From Xenopus tropicalis (Eukaryota > Chordata > Amphibia > Anura > Pipidae), in assembly GCF_000004195.4 (NCBI RefSeq), contig NC_030680.2, forward strand, positions 141,367,545-141,431,544: 64,000 nt of DNA, given 5' to 3'. The position numbers and the translations under genes are program-made. The notes under the pieces were generated by a model. The model was not told the origin of the DNA. It saw nothing but the letters and a program-made list of their open reading frames with translations, and did no database searches. Shown one piece after another: positions 11,616 to 23,146 of the stretch. Position 1 is the first letter of the stretch; every line of letters starts with the position of its first letter.

Positions 11616-11935
11616 TGGGCACCAATGTATTAGGGGGGTCCACGGGGCACACTGACTTATGGGGGCACTGCTGCTGGGCACCAATGTACTAGGGGGGCAC
11701 TGCTCTTGGCACCAATGTACTAGGGGGGCACTGCTGCTGGGCACCAATGTACTAGGGGGGCACTGCTCTTGGCACCAATGTACTAGGGGGGCACTGCTGC
11801 TGGGCACCAGTGTACTAGGGGGGCACTGCTCTTGGCACCAATGTACTAGGGGGGCACTGCTGCTGGGCACCAATGTACTAGGGGGGCACTGCTCTTGGCA
11901 CCAATGTACTAGGGGGGCACTGCTGCTGGGCACAG
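11616..11935 (+). repeat. 31/32-bp minisatellite inside the hAT element
   Basis: Alternating monomers of gcaccaatgtactagggggg plus cactgctgctgg or cactgctcttg form a 63-bp dimer repeated about 4.5 times. The strict alternation shows that the dimer is the amplified unit. Confidence 0.9.
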
Positions 11936-12030
11936 AGTTAAATTTTTTAACATTTTCTAATGGTGGTGTGCCTCGTGATTTTTTTCATGAAACAAGTGTG
12001 CCTTTGCCCAAAAAAGGTTGAAAAACACTG

Positions 12031-12819
12031 GGATAAGGCATAGCCTGAGATATCACCATAGGTTAAGGCATAGCCTGAGATATCACTATAGGATAAGGCA
12101 TAGCCTGAGATATCACTATAGGATAAGGCATAGCCTGAGATATCACCATAGGATAAGGCATAGCCTGAGATATCACTATAGGATAAGGCATAGCCTGAGA
12201 TATCACCATAGGATAAGGCATAGCCTGAGATATCACTATAGGATAAGGCATAGCCTCAGATATCACCATAGGATAAGGCATAGCCTGCGATATCACTATA
12301 GGATAAGGCATAGCCTCAGATATCACCATAGGATAAGGCATAGCCTGCGATATCACTATAGGATAAGGCATAGCCTGAGATATCACTATAGGATAAGGCA
12401 TAGCTTCAGATATCACCATAGGATAAGGCATAGCCTGCGATATCACTATAGGATAAGGCATAGCCTGAGATATCACTATAGGATAAGGCATAGCCTGAGA
12501 TATCACCATAGGATAAGGCATAGCCTGAGATATCACCATAGGATAAGGCATAGCCTGAGATATCACTATAGGATAAGGCATAGCCTGAGATATCACTATA
12601 GGATAAGGCATAGCCTGAGATATCACTATAGGATAAGGCATAGCCTGAGATATCACCATAGGATAAGGCATAGCCTGAGATATCACCATAGGATAAGGCA
12701 TAGCCTGAGATATCACTATAGGATAAGGCATAGCCTCAGATATCACTATAGGATAAGGCATAGCCTCAGATATCACCATAGGATAAGGCATAGCCTGAGA
12801 TATCACTATAGGATAAGGC
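12031..12819. repeat. 30-bp tandem array, right half (~26 units)
   Basis: It has the same unit as 10605-11296. Between about 12250 and 12440, and again near 12730-12780, variants cctcaga and cctgcga appear that are absent from the left half. Around 12250-12440 they mostly alternate as a 60-bp dimer. Confidence 0.95.
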
Positions 12820-13910
12820 TTGCTACAACTGCAGTCCAACTATGGCGGCAAGGGACCAGGTATAATAGAACTGGGCTAAACACTGCTTAGAATAAAAGTG
12901 CCTGGAATCAATAACTCTGGGATTAAATACATTTGTGGTCAAAGTCCAGGCAAAGGTCGGGGCAGGCAGAGTTATAGGATAATCAGAATAATTTCAATAT
13001 GTAAGGGCCCACAAAGAAAAGGTTGTGCAAAAAGGAACAGGAAATGTAGACCTTTCTGCCCTGTGCTTATAACCCTATGGTCTGGTCCCACTACCATCTA
13101 AGGCAGGGATTCCTAACCTTGCAAGGGCCAAAAAATGTGTCCTATGTGCCGCTAATGGCAGATGCAACAGCTATTAAATTGAACCAAAATTTTACCAGCA
13201 TGGTTGTTACTTAAGCATTAAATATTTAGCCCTTCTAAAATCCTAACTCAAGGTGATCCTACTGGCTCACAACTTGTTCAGCCCCCTTTCTTGCCATGAA
13301 GTTACGACACGGACCTCTAGCAGTTTCTCATTCAGGTCCCCCTAACCCAGTATCTACAGCAAGTGCCAGACCAAACGGCATTGGTGCTTAAGGCAACAGT
13401 ACTTGGCCTGGTACCCTTCCAGCCTCTAGTTTGCTCAACACCCACCATGGTCAGTCTACAGGAAAACTTCTTCTCCTTGGTCCACATCTCTGTTCTCTCC
13501 CACCATTTGTGCCCCCTCCAGTTGCCGCTCCTGCCTACTTCTGGCACCGTCTATACATTGTTCATGTCAGCCATGTAAATTTTGCCAACTATAGCACAAC
13601 AAGTGTTATATCGGATTTACCAGTTTATGATAGAAATAACGGCATAATAACATTCCATAATTGTTTCCAATCCTATGTGCATGCAGACATTAACAGGTGG
13701 CAGTTGGACAATCCCACAATCCAGCATTAGTTCGAAAGAATTTAAAGGTCTACAAGAAACTCAAAAGAATGTTGTAATGGGAAAACATGTTTTTTTTTTT
13801 TCAAAATGCATCAGTTAATATTTCATTTTGAAATTTGACATGGGGCTAGCCATATTCTTAGTTTCCCAGGTGCCCTCAGCCATGTGATTTGTGCTCTGAT
13901 AAACTTCAGT
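12820..13910. other. Non-tandem sequence, no gene seen
   Basis: A hAT-like left end (ggcagggattcctaacctt near 13103) suggests an old transposon fragment. The rest is unrecognised. A poly-T run lies near 13790. Confidence 0.35.
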
Positions 13911-15112
13911 CACACTTTACTGCTGCGCTGCATGTTGGAGTGATATCCCCCACCTCACCCCCAGCAGCCGATCAGCAGAACAATGGGAAGGGAGCAAGAT
14001 AGCAGCTCCCAACAGGTATCAGAATAGCACTTAATAGTAAGAAATCCAAGTCCGGCTTGGGACTCCTCCAGTTACATGGGAGTAGGAGAAACAATAGGTT
14101 AGCTGAAAGCAGTTCTAATGTGTAGCGCTGGCTCCTTCTGAAAGCTCAGACTCAGGCACACTTTACTGCTGCGCTGCAAGTTGGAGTGATATCCCCCCCA
14201 CCCCCCGCAGCCAATCAGCAGAACAATGGGAAGGGAGCAAGATAGCAGCTCCCAGTAGGTATCAGAATAGCACTCAATAGTAAGGAATCCAAGTCCGGCT
14301 TGGGACTCCTCCAGTTACATGGGAGTAGGAGAAACAATAGGTTAGCTGAAAGCAGTTCTAATGTGTAGCGCTGGCTCCTTCTGAAAGCTCAGACTCAGGC
14401 ACACTTTACTGCTGCACTGCAAGTTGGAGTGATATCCCCCCCCCACCCCCAGCAGCCAATCAGCAGAACAATGGGAAGGGAGCAAGATAGCAGCTCCCAG
14501 TAGGTATCAGAATAGTACTCAATAGTAAGAAATCCAAGTCCGGCTTGGGACTCCTCCAGTTACATGGGAGTAGGAGAAACAATAGGTTAGCTGAAAGCAG
14601 TTCTAATGTGTAGCGCTGGCTCCTTCTGAAAGCTCAGACTCAGGCACACTTTACTGCTGCGCTGCAAGTTGGAGTGATATCCCCCCCTCACCCCCAGCAG
14701 CCGATCAGCAGAACAATGGGAAGGGAGCAAGATAGCAGCTCCCAGAAGGTATCAGAATAGCACTCAATAGTAAGAAATCCAAGTCCGGCTTGGGACTCCT
14801 CCAGTTACATGGGAGTAGGAGAAACAATAGGTTAGCTGAAAGCAGTTCTAATGTGTAGCGCTGGCTCCTTCTGAAAGCTCAGACTCAGGCACACTTTACT
14901 GCTGCGCTGCAAGTTGGAGTGATATCCCCCCCTCACCCCCAGCAGCCGATCAGCAGAACAATGGGAAGGGAGCAAGATAGCAGCTCCCAGAAGGTATCAG
15001 AATAGCACTCAATAGTAAGAAATCCAAGTCCGGCTTGGGACTCCTCCAGTTACATGGGAGTAGGAGAAACAATAGGTTAGCTGAAAGCAGTTCTAATGTG
15101 TAGTGCTGGCTT
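13911..15112 (+). repeat. ~245-bp tandem repeat, about 4.9 copies
   Basis: Units start cacactttactgctgc at 13911, 14157, 14400, 14645 and 14890. Spacing is 243-246 bp and varies mainly in a C-rich run (atatccccc...). Landmarks are aagtccggcttgggactcc and gtgtagcgctggctcc. Copies are about 95% or more alike by eye. No coding potential was seen. Confidence 0.95.
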
Positions 15113-16047
15113 CTGGAGCCTACACACCAATATTACAGCTAAAAAAAAATACATTTGTTGGTTAAAAAATAAAAATGTAAATGGTAGAATGAATTATTTG
15201 CAATGTGAACAGTGTTATATAGTAATAATAACTATACCATAAAAAATCATGACAAAATCCATTTAAGAATAAACCAAAGTCACTTTTCAATTCTAAATGC
15301 TTTTGAGTCTACAAAATACTGAGGAGTAGAACACAGTGAGCTCCCCCTATTGCTACAGTCATGGAATTACACAACTTTACAGGCACAACAAGAAAGCGCT
15401 GAAACAGTTAACCCAGACGCGCGATGAGACAAATTCAGAAGGAATGTAAATCATAAACAGTAAAAAGTCACCCAGTGATGGGAAACAGCTTGAACCCGAA
15501 CCATAAATGTGAAACTAATTACGACTTTTCTTAATGGAGCCGCGCCACACTGCAAGGCTTCTGCACAAATGCATCTGAGATTGTTGACAAATATTAATAA
15601 TGCACCGTACAACACTTCATTCATAATTAAAAATTTATATCCACGCTCTGTTAACGCTCGCTTGTTAGACCAGTTCGGGCAAAGAGGCGAATGAAATGCA
15701 TTAGAAATCATGTTATCGTAGATTTTCAGCAGATGTTCCTAAAACATCTCTTGTGAATTTTTTGAGTCGCGGGCTATTGAAATGGATGGCACTAATTACT
15801 CTTGCTTAGATAATCAAATGGCTTCATCACCAGCTCATGGATGCTTATTATTCAAACGGGCTGCTTTGCTTGTCAAAGGGAAGCGCCGAGAGTCTCTCAG
15901 CATAATAACCAGGAGAGGTGTTGTCTGCTACAATGGGAGTTGGGGTTTTTTTTTTAGAACCTATTGTCCCCAGCCAAAATCCTTCACACACCCTTACTGT
16001 TCCACGGCAAAGGGGGTTTATATGAGTCCTTGTATGCCTGTGGCCTA
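15113..16047. other. Single-copy AT-rich block, candidate conserved non-coding DNA
   Basis: No window repeat occurs here until 16048. The part at 15380-15780 combines AT-rich homeobox-like cores (attaataatgc, cataattaaaa) with retained CpGs. That composition is typical of vertebrate non-coding enhancers, but conservation cannot be judged from one genome. Confidence 0.35.
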
Positions 16048-16491
16048 GCCTTATTGGGGGCAGAACAGCCCTATTGGGTTTATTTAATGGTAAAATTATT
16101 CCCTTTTCTCTGTAATAATAAAACAGTACCTGTACTTGATCCCAACTAAGATATAATTACCCCTTATTGGGGGCAGAACAGCCCTATTGGGTTTATTTAA
16201 TGGTTAAATGATTCCCGTTTCTCTGTAATAATAAAACAGTACCTGTACTTGATCCCAACTAAGATATAATTACCCCTTATTGGGGGCAGAACAGCCCTAT
16301 TGGGTTTATTTAATGGTTAAATGATTCCCTTTTCTCTGTAATAATAAAACAGTACCTGTACTTGATCCCAACTAAGATATAATTACCCCTTATTGGGGGC
16401 AGAACAGCCCTATTGGGTTTATTTCATGGTTAAATGATTCCCTTTTCCTCTGTAATAATAAAACAGTACCTGTACTTGATTCCAACTAAGT
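16048..16491 (-). repeat. Detached array of ~4 of the 113-bp modules
   Basis: Units run in the reverse orientation (ggcagaacagccctattggg). Neither side shows the MITE's terminal sequence: the left flank is unrelated and the right flank breaks off at ccaactaag|ttgtg. Confidence 0.85.
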
Positions 16492-17868
16492 TGTGTTGGA
16501 CCCTACTTGGCACTCGGTCTTCATGCACATTACATGTTCTAAGAGCACTTTCTTCAGTTGCTCATGATGCATGATGTTGATGGATAGGGTTTTGGGCACC
16601 CTTGGCTGAGGGTCTGATGCACCTGGACCACGTTCTACAGGTGAGTTGGTATGCTGAGCATTGGACTGGAGGTGGTTATATATGGTTTATCTTGGCACTC
16701 CACTGAAATTATGGGGGGAAATTGCATTGTGGGTAAAAAAAAATGGTCAATTGCCTTATAAATGAGCCCTCATTTCAAATCATTAGTTACATCATGATCA
16801 TTTTCCAAACCAATGACACATGGGAACTTGGTGTTTGCAATTGTTAGATGCTCAGAAGTCAAAGTGGCTAAAATTGCCAAGTGGTTTCCCTATGAAAATA
16901 GCCTGAAATCGCTCCTTCGTTAGGTAATTGTGGCTTGCAAAAGAGGTTGCTCATGTTTCAAATTACCAATTAGGCACTGATCCTAAGCTTCTGATAATCA
17001 CCTAAGCAAAACTGCCCCACGTTGCCCAGCCGTTGCCCAACCCAAGGATAATTAGAAACTGTTACACATTGAATAGAAAAACATTGTCTCACTTGCCCTT
17101 TATTTTCCATTCTCATGGCTTACACTAAAAAAGCAAAAGAAAGCAAAAAAAAAAAAGCTTTAAAAATATTTGGCACCGAGGCCAAAATGAGAAATACCTA
17201 GAAAAGTCTAGAAATGTACTTTTTCCATTCCCTGCCAAGCCTTTTACAGTCACTCGTCGATGTTAGCTTATTTATTAAATTGAACTTTTGGCAAATGGTA
17301 AATGCAGAAAACAATATAATTACCAGGTGCGTTCCGCTGGCCTCGGATTGCGCTCGCTACAAGACGTGTTGCTTCAAATAAGCCTGAGTGTTATTTAATA
17401 CTTGATATAACTGGTACTTTTACGGTCTATTAATAACTTTTAAATACAAGTTAAGCATTAGCAACTATTTGCAGACAAAGTTGTAAGACTCGGAGTCTGA
17501 ATATGTCTGGGACAACTTCCAGCTCAAGAAACCTTATGTAATTGCGAAGGAACGAGCTAAATTGATCTGTAAGGAATGTAGATACTCTGTCCTATTCTAT
17601 CATCGGGAGCTTGCTAATACCCTACTCACGTTACTGCTGCTAAATGAGTCCTATCAACTCCAAAAGATAAATAATGCATCAGAAGCAATTGGTGCTAATG
17701 ATGGCCCAGGGCATACAAGGGTGGATATTGGACGTTTGATTTGGTTACGGTTCCCAGCAGAGACCAAGTTCTTCTGTTGCCTCCAAGCAGCAGTAGCATT
17801 GGTCAGGTGTTTTCTACCAGGTAATGTGTCCCCAGCAACCCCAGGATCAGCCCCATCGGCCATAAGTC
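16492..17868. other. Single-copy AT-rich sequence
   Basis: No gene or window repeat was recognised. An A-rich run lies near 17150. Part of 17190-17420 has retained CpGs and could be a non-coding regulatory block. Confidence 0.35.
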
Positions 17869-17871
17869 TAA

Positions 17872-18339
17872 GGAGCACATTTACTAACCCACGAATTCGA
17901 ATCCAAATTGGAAAAATTCTGATTGGAAAACGAACATTTTGCGACTTTTTCGTACTTTTTGCAATTTTTTCGTCACCTTTACGACTTTTCGGAAATTGTC
18001 GCGACTTTTTCATAACCATTACGACTTGCGCGAAAAGACGCAAATTTTTCTTAGCCATTACGATTCGCTCGTATCTTGTCGCGACTTTTTCGTATTGAGC
18101 GCTCGTAAGCGGCGGGCTAAAATTTCAGACTTAGCATGATTTTGGAAGCCTCCCATAGGGGTCGCAACTTTTCGCGCAATTTGTAACGGCTACGAAAAAG
18201 TCGTGTCATTTTGCGAAACATTCGTAACGGCTACGAAAAAATCGCGACAATTTTCAGAAAAATCGCAAAATACTGATCATTCCGAAAAAAAACGCATTCG
18301 GATGCCGTTGGAACGATCGTGAGTAAGTAAATGTGCCCC
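17872..18339. mobile_element. CpG-rich foldback MITE, PIF/Harbinger-like
   Basis: The termini are ggagcacatttactaaccca-like on the left and aagtaaatgtgcccc on the right. They are flanked by TAA at 17869-17871 and 18340-18342. The interior is built of tcgcgactttttcgta-type words that recur inverted in the right part. The 3-bp target and GGGGC ends suit the PIF/Harbinger superfamily. ORFs here are palindrome artefacts. Confidence 0.8.
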
Positions 18340-18348
18340 TAAGACTAA

Positions 18349-18656
18349 AGCTGGCCATACACGCACCGATAATATCGTATGAAACCTTGTTTCGTACGAT
18401 ATTCGGAGCGTGTATGGCAAGTCGGCGATATCGGTGATATCGGTTGACTTGCCGATCGGGCCAGTTAAAAGATTTTGATCGGGTGCCATAGAAGGCCCCT
18501 GAGCAAAATCTGCCTTCAGCGCTGAATCGGCAGAAGGAGGTAGAATTCCTATTGTTTCTACCTCCTTATCTGCCTGTTTCAGCCCTGAAGGTTAGTGGCG
18601 GGTCTGACGATCTTTCGTGCGACCATCGCATCGCAGATCGCCACGTGTGGCCACCT
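18349..18656. mobile_element. MITE with AGSTGSCCATACACG ends, TAA-flanked
   Basis: Left AGCTGGCCATACACG and right CACGTGTGGCCACCT are inverted repeats. Both are flanked by TAA (18346-18348 and 18657-18659). It starts only nine bases after the preceding foldback element. The family recurs at 33626 and 60907. Confidence 0.75.
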
Positions 18657-18659
18657 TAA

Positions 18660-18865
18660 GGGGTGGATTTGAATTAAAAATCTTAACGACATTGTTAACA
18701 AGAAAATTTCTCAGAATGTAGTCAACTGCTTTGAGCCATCTTGTGTTGTTCTTGGTGGCAAGCTACCCTTGGCATACAATTGCCAAGCTGTCTTACCTAC
18801 CTCATGATATCATCCAATAGCCATAGAGCAAAATAGCTCTGGAGTTATTTGGCACTGTTTTCTAA
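18660..18865. other. Short single-copy stretch
   Basis: Nothing recognisable was seen between the two mobile elements. Confidence 0.4.
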
Positions 18866-19095
18866 TTATTATTATAAACATTTATTTATAAAGCGCCAAC
18901 ATATCCCGCAGCGCTGTACAATAAGTGGGTTTCATACATTGGACATACAGAGTATCATATAAAGCAACCAATAACCGATACAAAAGGTGAAGAGAACCCT
19001 GCCCAAAAGAGCTTACAATCTAAAAGGAGAAAGGGTTGAGACACAAGGTGTGGGAATGGGCAAGACAAGATTGCTTCTAGTTATGGAAAATATAA
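18866..19095 (-). mobile_element. L2-type LINE 3' end, minus strand
   Basis: It reads attattataaacatttattt, cgcagcgctgtacaataag and aagagcttacaatct, then continues with ggttgagacacaaggtgtg as in the longer copy at 43362. It is 5'-truncated. Confidence 0.7.
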
Positions 19096-19109
19096 TAATA
19101 TGCAATACC

Positions 19110-19345
19110 AGCGGCATAACTATATATACAGCAGACCCTGTGGTCGCCAGGGGGCCCGGGCAGCAGGGGGGCCTAGACCATGGGGTCTGCTGTACCTTAG
19201 TGCCCCCTCCCAGCCCCTCTCCTACCTTAAATATCAGGGCCAGGAGGTGTGGCACTGTCAGGAAGGAGGGATTGGTCTCCCTGGGGCCTCTCAAAAGATT
19301 TTTCTGCAGGGGGGCCCGGCGCGACTAATTTACGACTAATTTACA
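19110..19345. mobile_element. GC-rich interspersed repeat, unclassified
   Basis: It runs from agcggcataactat to gactaatttacaccattgc and contains a GC-rich core (gggggcccgggcagcagggg). A short duplication, cgactaatttacgactaatttac, lies near the right end. The look is that of a known kind of frog repeat, but the class is not assigned. Confidence 0.4.
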
Positions 19346-19566
19346 CCATTGCACAATACAATGTTAAAATAATAATGGATAAGATAAAAGACTCCTCCTC
19401 TGATGAAGCGCCACATGGTGCGAAACGCGTTAGGAGATTAGGATGCACTTGGTCATGTTTTGGTATAGTATGCTTTTGTTATGAGTTATGTTTATGTTTA
19501 TTTGAGCCAATAAATGTTGTTGTTTTTATTCCACTGAAATCTTTGCAGTTTATTCTGATAAAGGAC
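19346..19566 (+). mobile_element. Retroelement-like 3' fragment with gaaacgcgt motif
   Basis: It contains gatgaagcgccacatggtgc-gaaacgcgtt and ends in a T-rich tail with ccaataaatgttg. The gatgaag...gaaacgcgt word is a recurrent amphibian repeat signature. The class is uncertain. Confidence 0.4.
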
Positions 19567-19574
19567 TAAGTATG

Positions 19575-19777
19575 CAGCGCCGGATTTCAATTCCAGGCGC
19601 CCTAAGGCCGCCCCCCCGGTGTGCATGCGCAAACATCTCCCCCCCCCCCCCCCCCCCCCCCCGCATGTGCGGCAATTTAAACTACCATACGGAGCAGTGG
19701 GGAGAATTTCCCATTGCCCCTAAAATTGTGCCGCCCTAGACCCAGGCCTTTGTGGCCTCGCCACAAATCCGGGCCTG
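19575..19777. mobile_element. hAT-type MITE with perfect 8-bp target duplication
   Basis: Ends CAGCGCCGGATTT and AAATCCGGGCCTG are flanked by identical taagtatg repeats at 19567-19574 and 19778-19785. A run of about 24 C lies inside at about 19638-19662. It is a different family from the CAGGGGTCCCC copies and does not show the TAG target core. Confidence 0.9.
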
Positions 19778-19785
19778 TAAGTATG

Positions 19786-20334
19786 TTCTATGTGCTACAG
19801 GGGAAACATCTAGAGCTAAACCAGTGTTAAGTTTACAGATGGCCCTGCCTCTAAAGATCTGGTAACCAAATGATAATGTAGAAAGGCAACAGCATATTCT
19901 TGGCCTTGTACCTTCTGGCAGTCAAGCATCATATCCTTCCTTGGAACCAACTATGGTATTACTGGGAGAGACTGAGAAACCTGGTAATTTTATGTTCAGC
20001 ATAGTCACATAATGGGCCAAGGGATACTCACTAGGAAGAGTAAAATACCTTACACGCCATTGTAGCGATAATTATAATTAGTGTATAATGAAAGGAATAA
20101 ATAAAGGGTAATTTAATAAAACAGTAAAAGGGACACGTTGGCCTATTTGGCTAATTAGAAATCACAGCCTGAATAACCCAGTCTATTTAAACGAAAAAGC
20201 TCACTAACCTAGAGCTCTTATTTACTTTCTTTTGGGAACTTATCTTTGGACCAAGGCACCAGCTTCCACAATAATGTCATTGTATTGTACTAAGCCCTGA
20301 CCTTAACCTCAGGCATCAACTAGAAAGGCTGACA
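19786..20334. other. Single-copy AT-rich sequence
   Basis: No gene or window repeat was recognised. Confidence 0.35.
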
Positions 20335-20568
20335 TAGATACCAGGAAACCTCCCGGTGGGCCCAGGGGCAGTGGGCCCTCCTGCTCACCCAGCAATTTGC
20401 CTTGTAAGCCTACCCCATGGCCATTACCCAATTCTATATGAGAAGAAACAGAAGAAATGGAGGAAAGGATAGATAATAGTATGTAAGAAGAAGTAATTAT
20501 GAGATTAAAGAAAGTGAGAAGGGGAGACTGGGCCTAAGTTGGCCCTTGGCACCCCAGTCCGACACTGG
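20335..20568 (-). mobile_element. hAT-type element of the CAGTGTCGGACTGG family, one end
   Basis: The right end ccccagtccgacactg is the complement of the CAGTGTCGGACTGG terminus at 43847. The interior (ggtgggcccaggggcagtgg) matches other copies. The opposite terminus is degraded. Confidence 0.6.
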
Positions 20569-21433
20569 CCATTAATATCAGCAGTAGGGTGGCCAAAAAC
20601 TGCCAATTCCAGTGGGGGTAGCAAAAAGGTATATACATTCCTAGAACTCAAACCAAGGTCCGATACTCAACTTATTGATAAAATAGGACTTACTTTCCTC
20701 TTTAGACATTTACAGAGGATCTGGTTCCGGATTCTTATTTTCATGCACTGCTATACAGATGTAAGTAAGAGCAAACCGCTGGTAAATAGGTGAAATGCAA
20801 CCATCCATTGATACATAGCCTTAAGTTGGGCATTCTAGTTTGGATGGAATGTTGAGGTATGTCTTGGTCACCCCTGGGTTTGGGAGTATCTGGTGGATCA
20901 AGCCTTGGGTCAATGCTCAAATCACATGAGGGGCTACTGTATGCCTCTCCCAGCATACGGAAGACAATAGAGTGTTAGCCAACCAGATTTACTTCCCAGT
21001 CCATATCCAAAGAACTTTTTGGTAACACACAAAGGTCAATTAAATACATGGACAATAGAAGCATTTCCCAGAGCCCATTTTAAGACCTGTTATCTGCGCT
21101 AACCTTTGCTTGAAGCATCCCACAGTAATAGGGCTGTGCAGCTCTACAATATACCCCTTTTCATTCATTTGTTTCAATTTTCTGTTGGAGCAGATGGAAC
21201 TAAGGAACGTTATAATGAAAAATTTTTGTTGAAGCAAAACGGGACAGATTTGCATCATCACTACTTGATGGCCTCCTTTTATACTCAAGTTCACCTATTT
21301 GACTGTAGCACTGCCACACATTTCATAGGGTGTGTCCACCAATGAGATCTTTGCTGTGGGCTCACATACCTTAAAGTGACACTGAATACATCTTTGTTGT
21401 ACCCTAATATTGCACAGTAACCCCCTTTTCATA
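20569..21433. other. Single-copy sequence, no gene seen
   Basis: No repeat shared within the window and no convincing exon was seen. Confidence 0.35.
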
Positions 21434-21441
21434 TTCTAGGG

Positions 21442-21733
21442 CTGTGATCCCCAACCAGTGGCTCGGGGGCAACATGTTGCTCATCAACCCCTTGGATGTT
21501 GCTCCCAGTGGTTATTTTTGAATTCCTGACTTGGGGGCAGGTTTTGGTTGAATAAAAACAAGATTTCCTACCAAATAAAGCCCCCTGTAAGCTGATAGGG
21601 TGCATAGAGGCCCCTAATAGCCAATCACAGCCCTTATTTGGCTCCTCCATGAACTTTTATGGTGCTTGTGTTGCTCCCCAAGTCTTTTTACATTTGACTG
21701 TGGCTCACGAGTAAGAAAGGTTGGGGACCCCTG
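21442..21733 (-). mobile_element. hAT-type MITE with perfect 8-bp target duplication
   Basis: It is the same family as 2654-2959 in reverse. Ends are CTGTGATCCCCAACC and GGTTGGGGACCCCTG, flanked by ttctaggg at 21434-21441 and 21734-21741. Confidence 0.92.
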
Positions 21734-21741
21734 TTCTAGGG

Positions 21742-22930
21742 TTTCTGCATTTCCGGTTCTGCACTGTTCTGGGAATCTGTGTTTTATAGAGAATAAAAAA
21801 AAACAAATTTAGATCATTTACACTTTTGGTGCCAAAATGTTAATCTATTCTATTTAAAACAAACCCTCTCGGATTGCCAGGCACGATATCTGACACTTCC
21901 TTTGAATTAATATTTATAGGCGCAAGAGGGAACCCCCTGGTTACCGGGAGTGAAAAGTGCTGTGTTTTCATGCAGTCAGTGGGGGTCGCCCATCGACATC
22001 ATTATGGTTAGATCCCAGTTCGCCCTTCATTCGAGAGGTTAGCAGGAATTTTGTCTATTCTTTGACTTTTTCCCTTTTGAAATATCAGCTGGGACCTAGA
22101 TGCCATCTGGCCCTGGCACCGTTCCACCCTTTCAGCATTTAGAGTTGTAGCAACTTCATCCTGTCGCACTACAAATAGATGCTCACATATGGATCCGGGA
22201 ACTTCTCTTGGCTGATACCAAATAGCTTTTTCTTTTCTTTTTTTAAGAAAAGTTCAAGAAAAATACAATTGACCTTTATTTCTGCATGGGTAAGATTTTC
22301 CCAGGTAGCAGTGACTGCACCTTTACCCTTTACACTCACACCTTCATTACAAACCCTCAGATGAGGGCAAGGGTGCAAAGTACCCAATATAATCGGACAT
22401 TTCTTGGACCTTGCAGCAGCCTTCTGGACTAAATTAATTGCCAGACGTCTCTGTGCTCTGTTTGTTTCCATAAATACAGTCCTGTTTTGTTGAAGGGAGG
22501 GAGGTGGCTCTCCTCGTGCCCCTTCCTGTCCCCTAACTTGTGCATCATTTAGAGATGCATATTAGGGAGCGGTTGAAGAAGTAAGTCCTGTATATACCAC
22601 TTGCTCTATAGCAGTCAGTAAGCAACCAGAACAGGACAGATTTGCTCATCACTACTAGATATCCCTGAACCTGTAAGCGTAAAATGTACTGACCCAGCCC
22701 TCCTTCCTCCTCCGTGGAGCCTCAGCTGCTGTGCTAGCCCACTTACTGCTATCTAACACCTACAATGGTGAGCTCCACAGACTCAGGACCTTGGCATCAT
22801 AAATTGTCACCAATAAGCCAAAAGGACCTTGGTCAACTACACCCTTCCTTATATGGACTTCCAGGACAAACACCTATTTTTTCATTGACAAAGAGAAATC
22901 CCCTTCCTTCCAGAATCTTTTACTTCTTTC
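21742..22930. other. Single-copy AT-rich sequence
   Basis: No gene or window repeat was recognised. The part from 21780 to 22480 has mixed CpG retention and could hold regulatory DNA. Confidence 0.35.
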
Positions 22931-23146
22931 CTTGTCCCATGTTGCATCTAGTGATTGCAAAGGCGGGCCATAGGCAACCCAACTGCCCCTCCGACCCCCC
23001 CTACCCCACCTCCCTGTGTATATGAACGTGCACATGATGACATCAGAAGGGGGGAGTGTGGTGAGCAGCTGCGACGGCGGTAACAGATCCCCACCCTTGC
23101 GCTCCAGGCCGGTGCCACTTCTGCCTACCCCTAGTTCCATCCCTGA
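22931..23146. mobile_element. GC-rich repeat fragment with cctacccctagttcc motif
   Basis: It ends tgcctacccctagttccatc, which is shared with 3410-3430 and with the right end of the 62470 element. It is probably a hAT-type fragment. Boundaries are approximate. Confidence 0.4.

Larger units (their letters stand above)
11297..12030 (+). mobile_element. hAT-type non-autonomous element inserted in the 30-bp array
   Basis: Left end CAGCGTTTTTCAACC and right end GGTTGAAAAACACTG are inverted repeats of the hAT CAGTG type. Left flank ctatagga fits an nnnTAnnn target, but only gga is repeated on the right, so the right target copy is probably truncated. Inside are a GC-rich promoter-like segment and a minisatellite. 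The left GC-rich half suggests derivation from the 5' part of an autonomous element. No transposase is encoded. Confidence 0.8.

Noticed and set aside
11436..11933. 165-codon minus-strand ORF
   Set aside because: It follows the 31/32-bp minisatellite inside the hAT element.
10575..12890. Long ORFs on both strands (up to 290 codons)
   Set aside because: They are translations of the 30-bp tandem array. A period divisible by three keeps all frames open, and the same array gives equally long ORFs on both strands.
17562..18098. 178-codon ORF, plus similar ones at 23908-24460 and 38961-39624
   Set aside because: Each crosses a CpG-rich foldback MITE whose stop-poor cgaaaaa/tttttcg words keep frames open on both strands.
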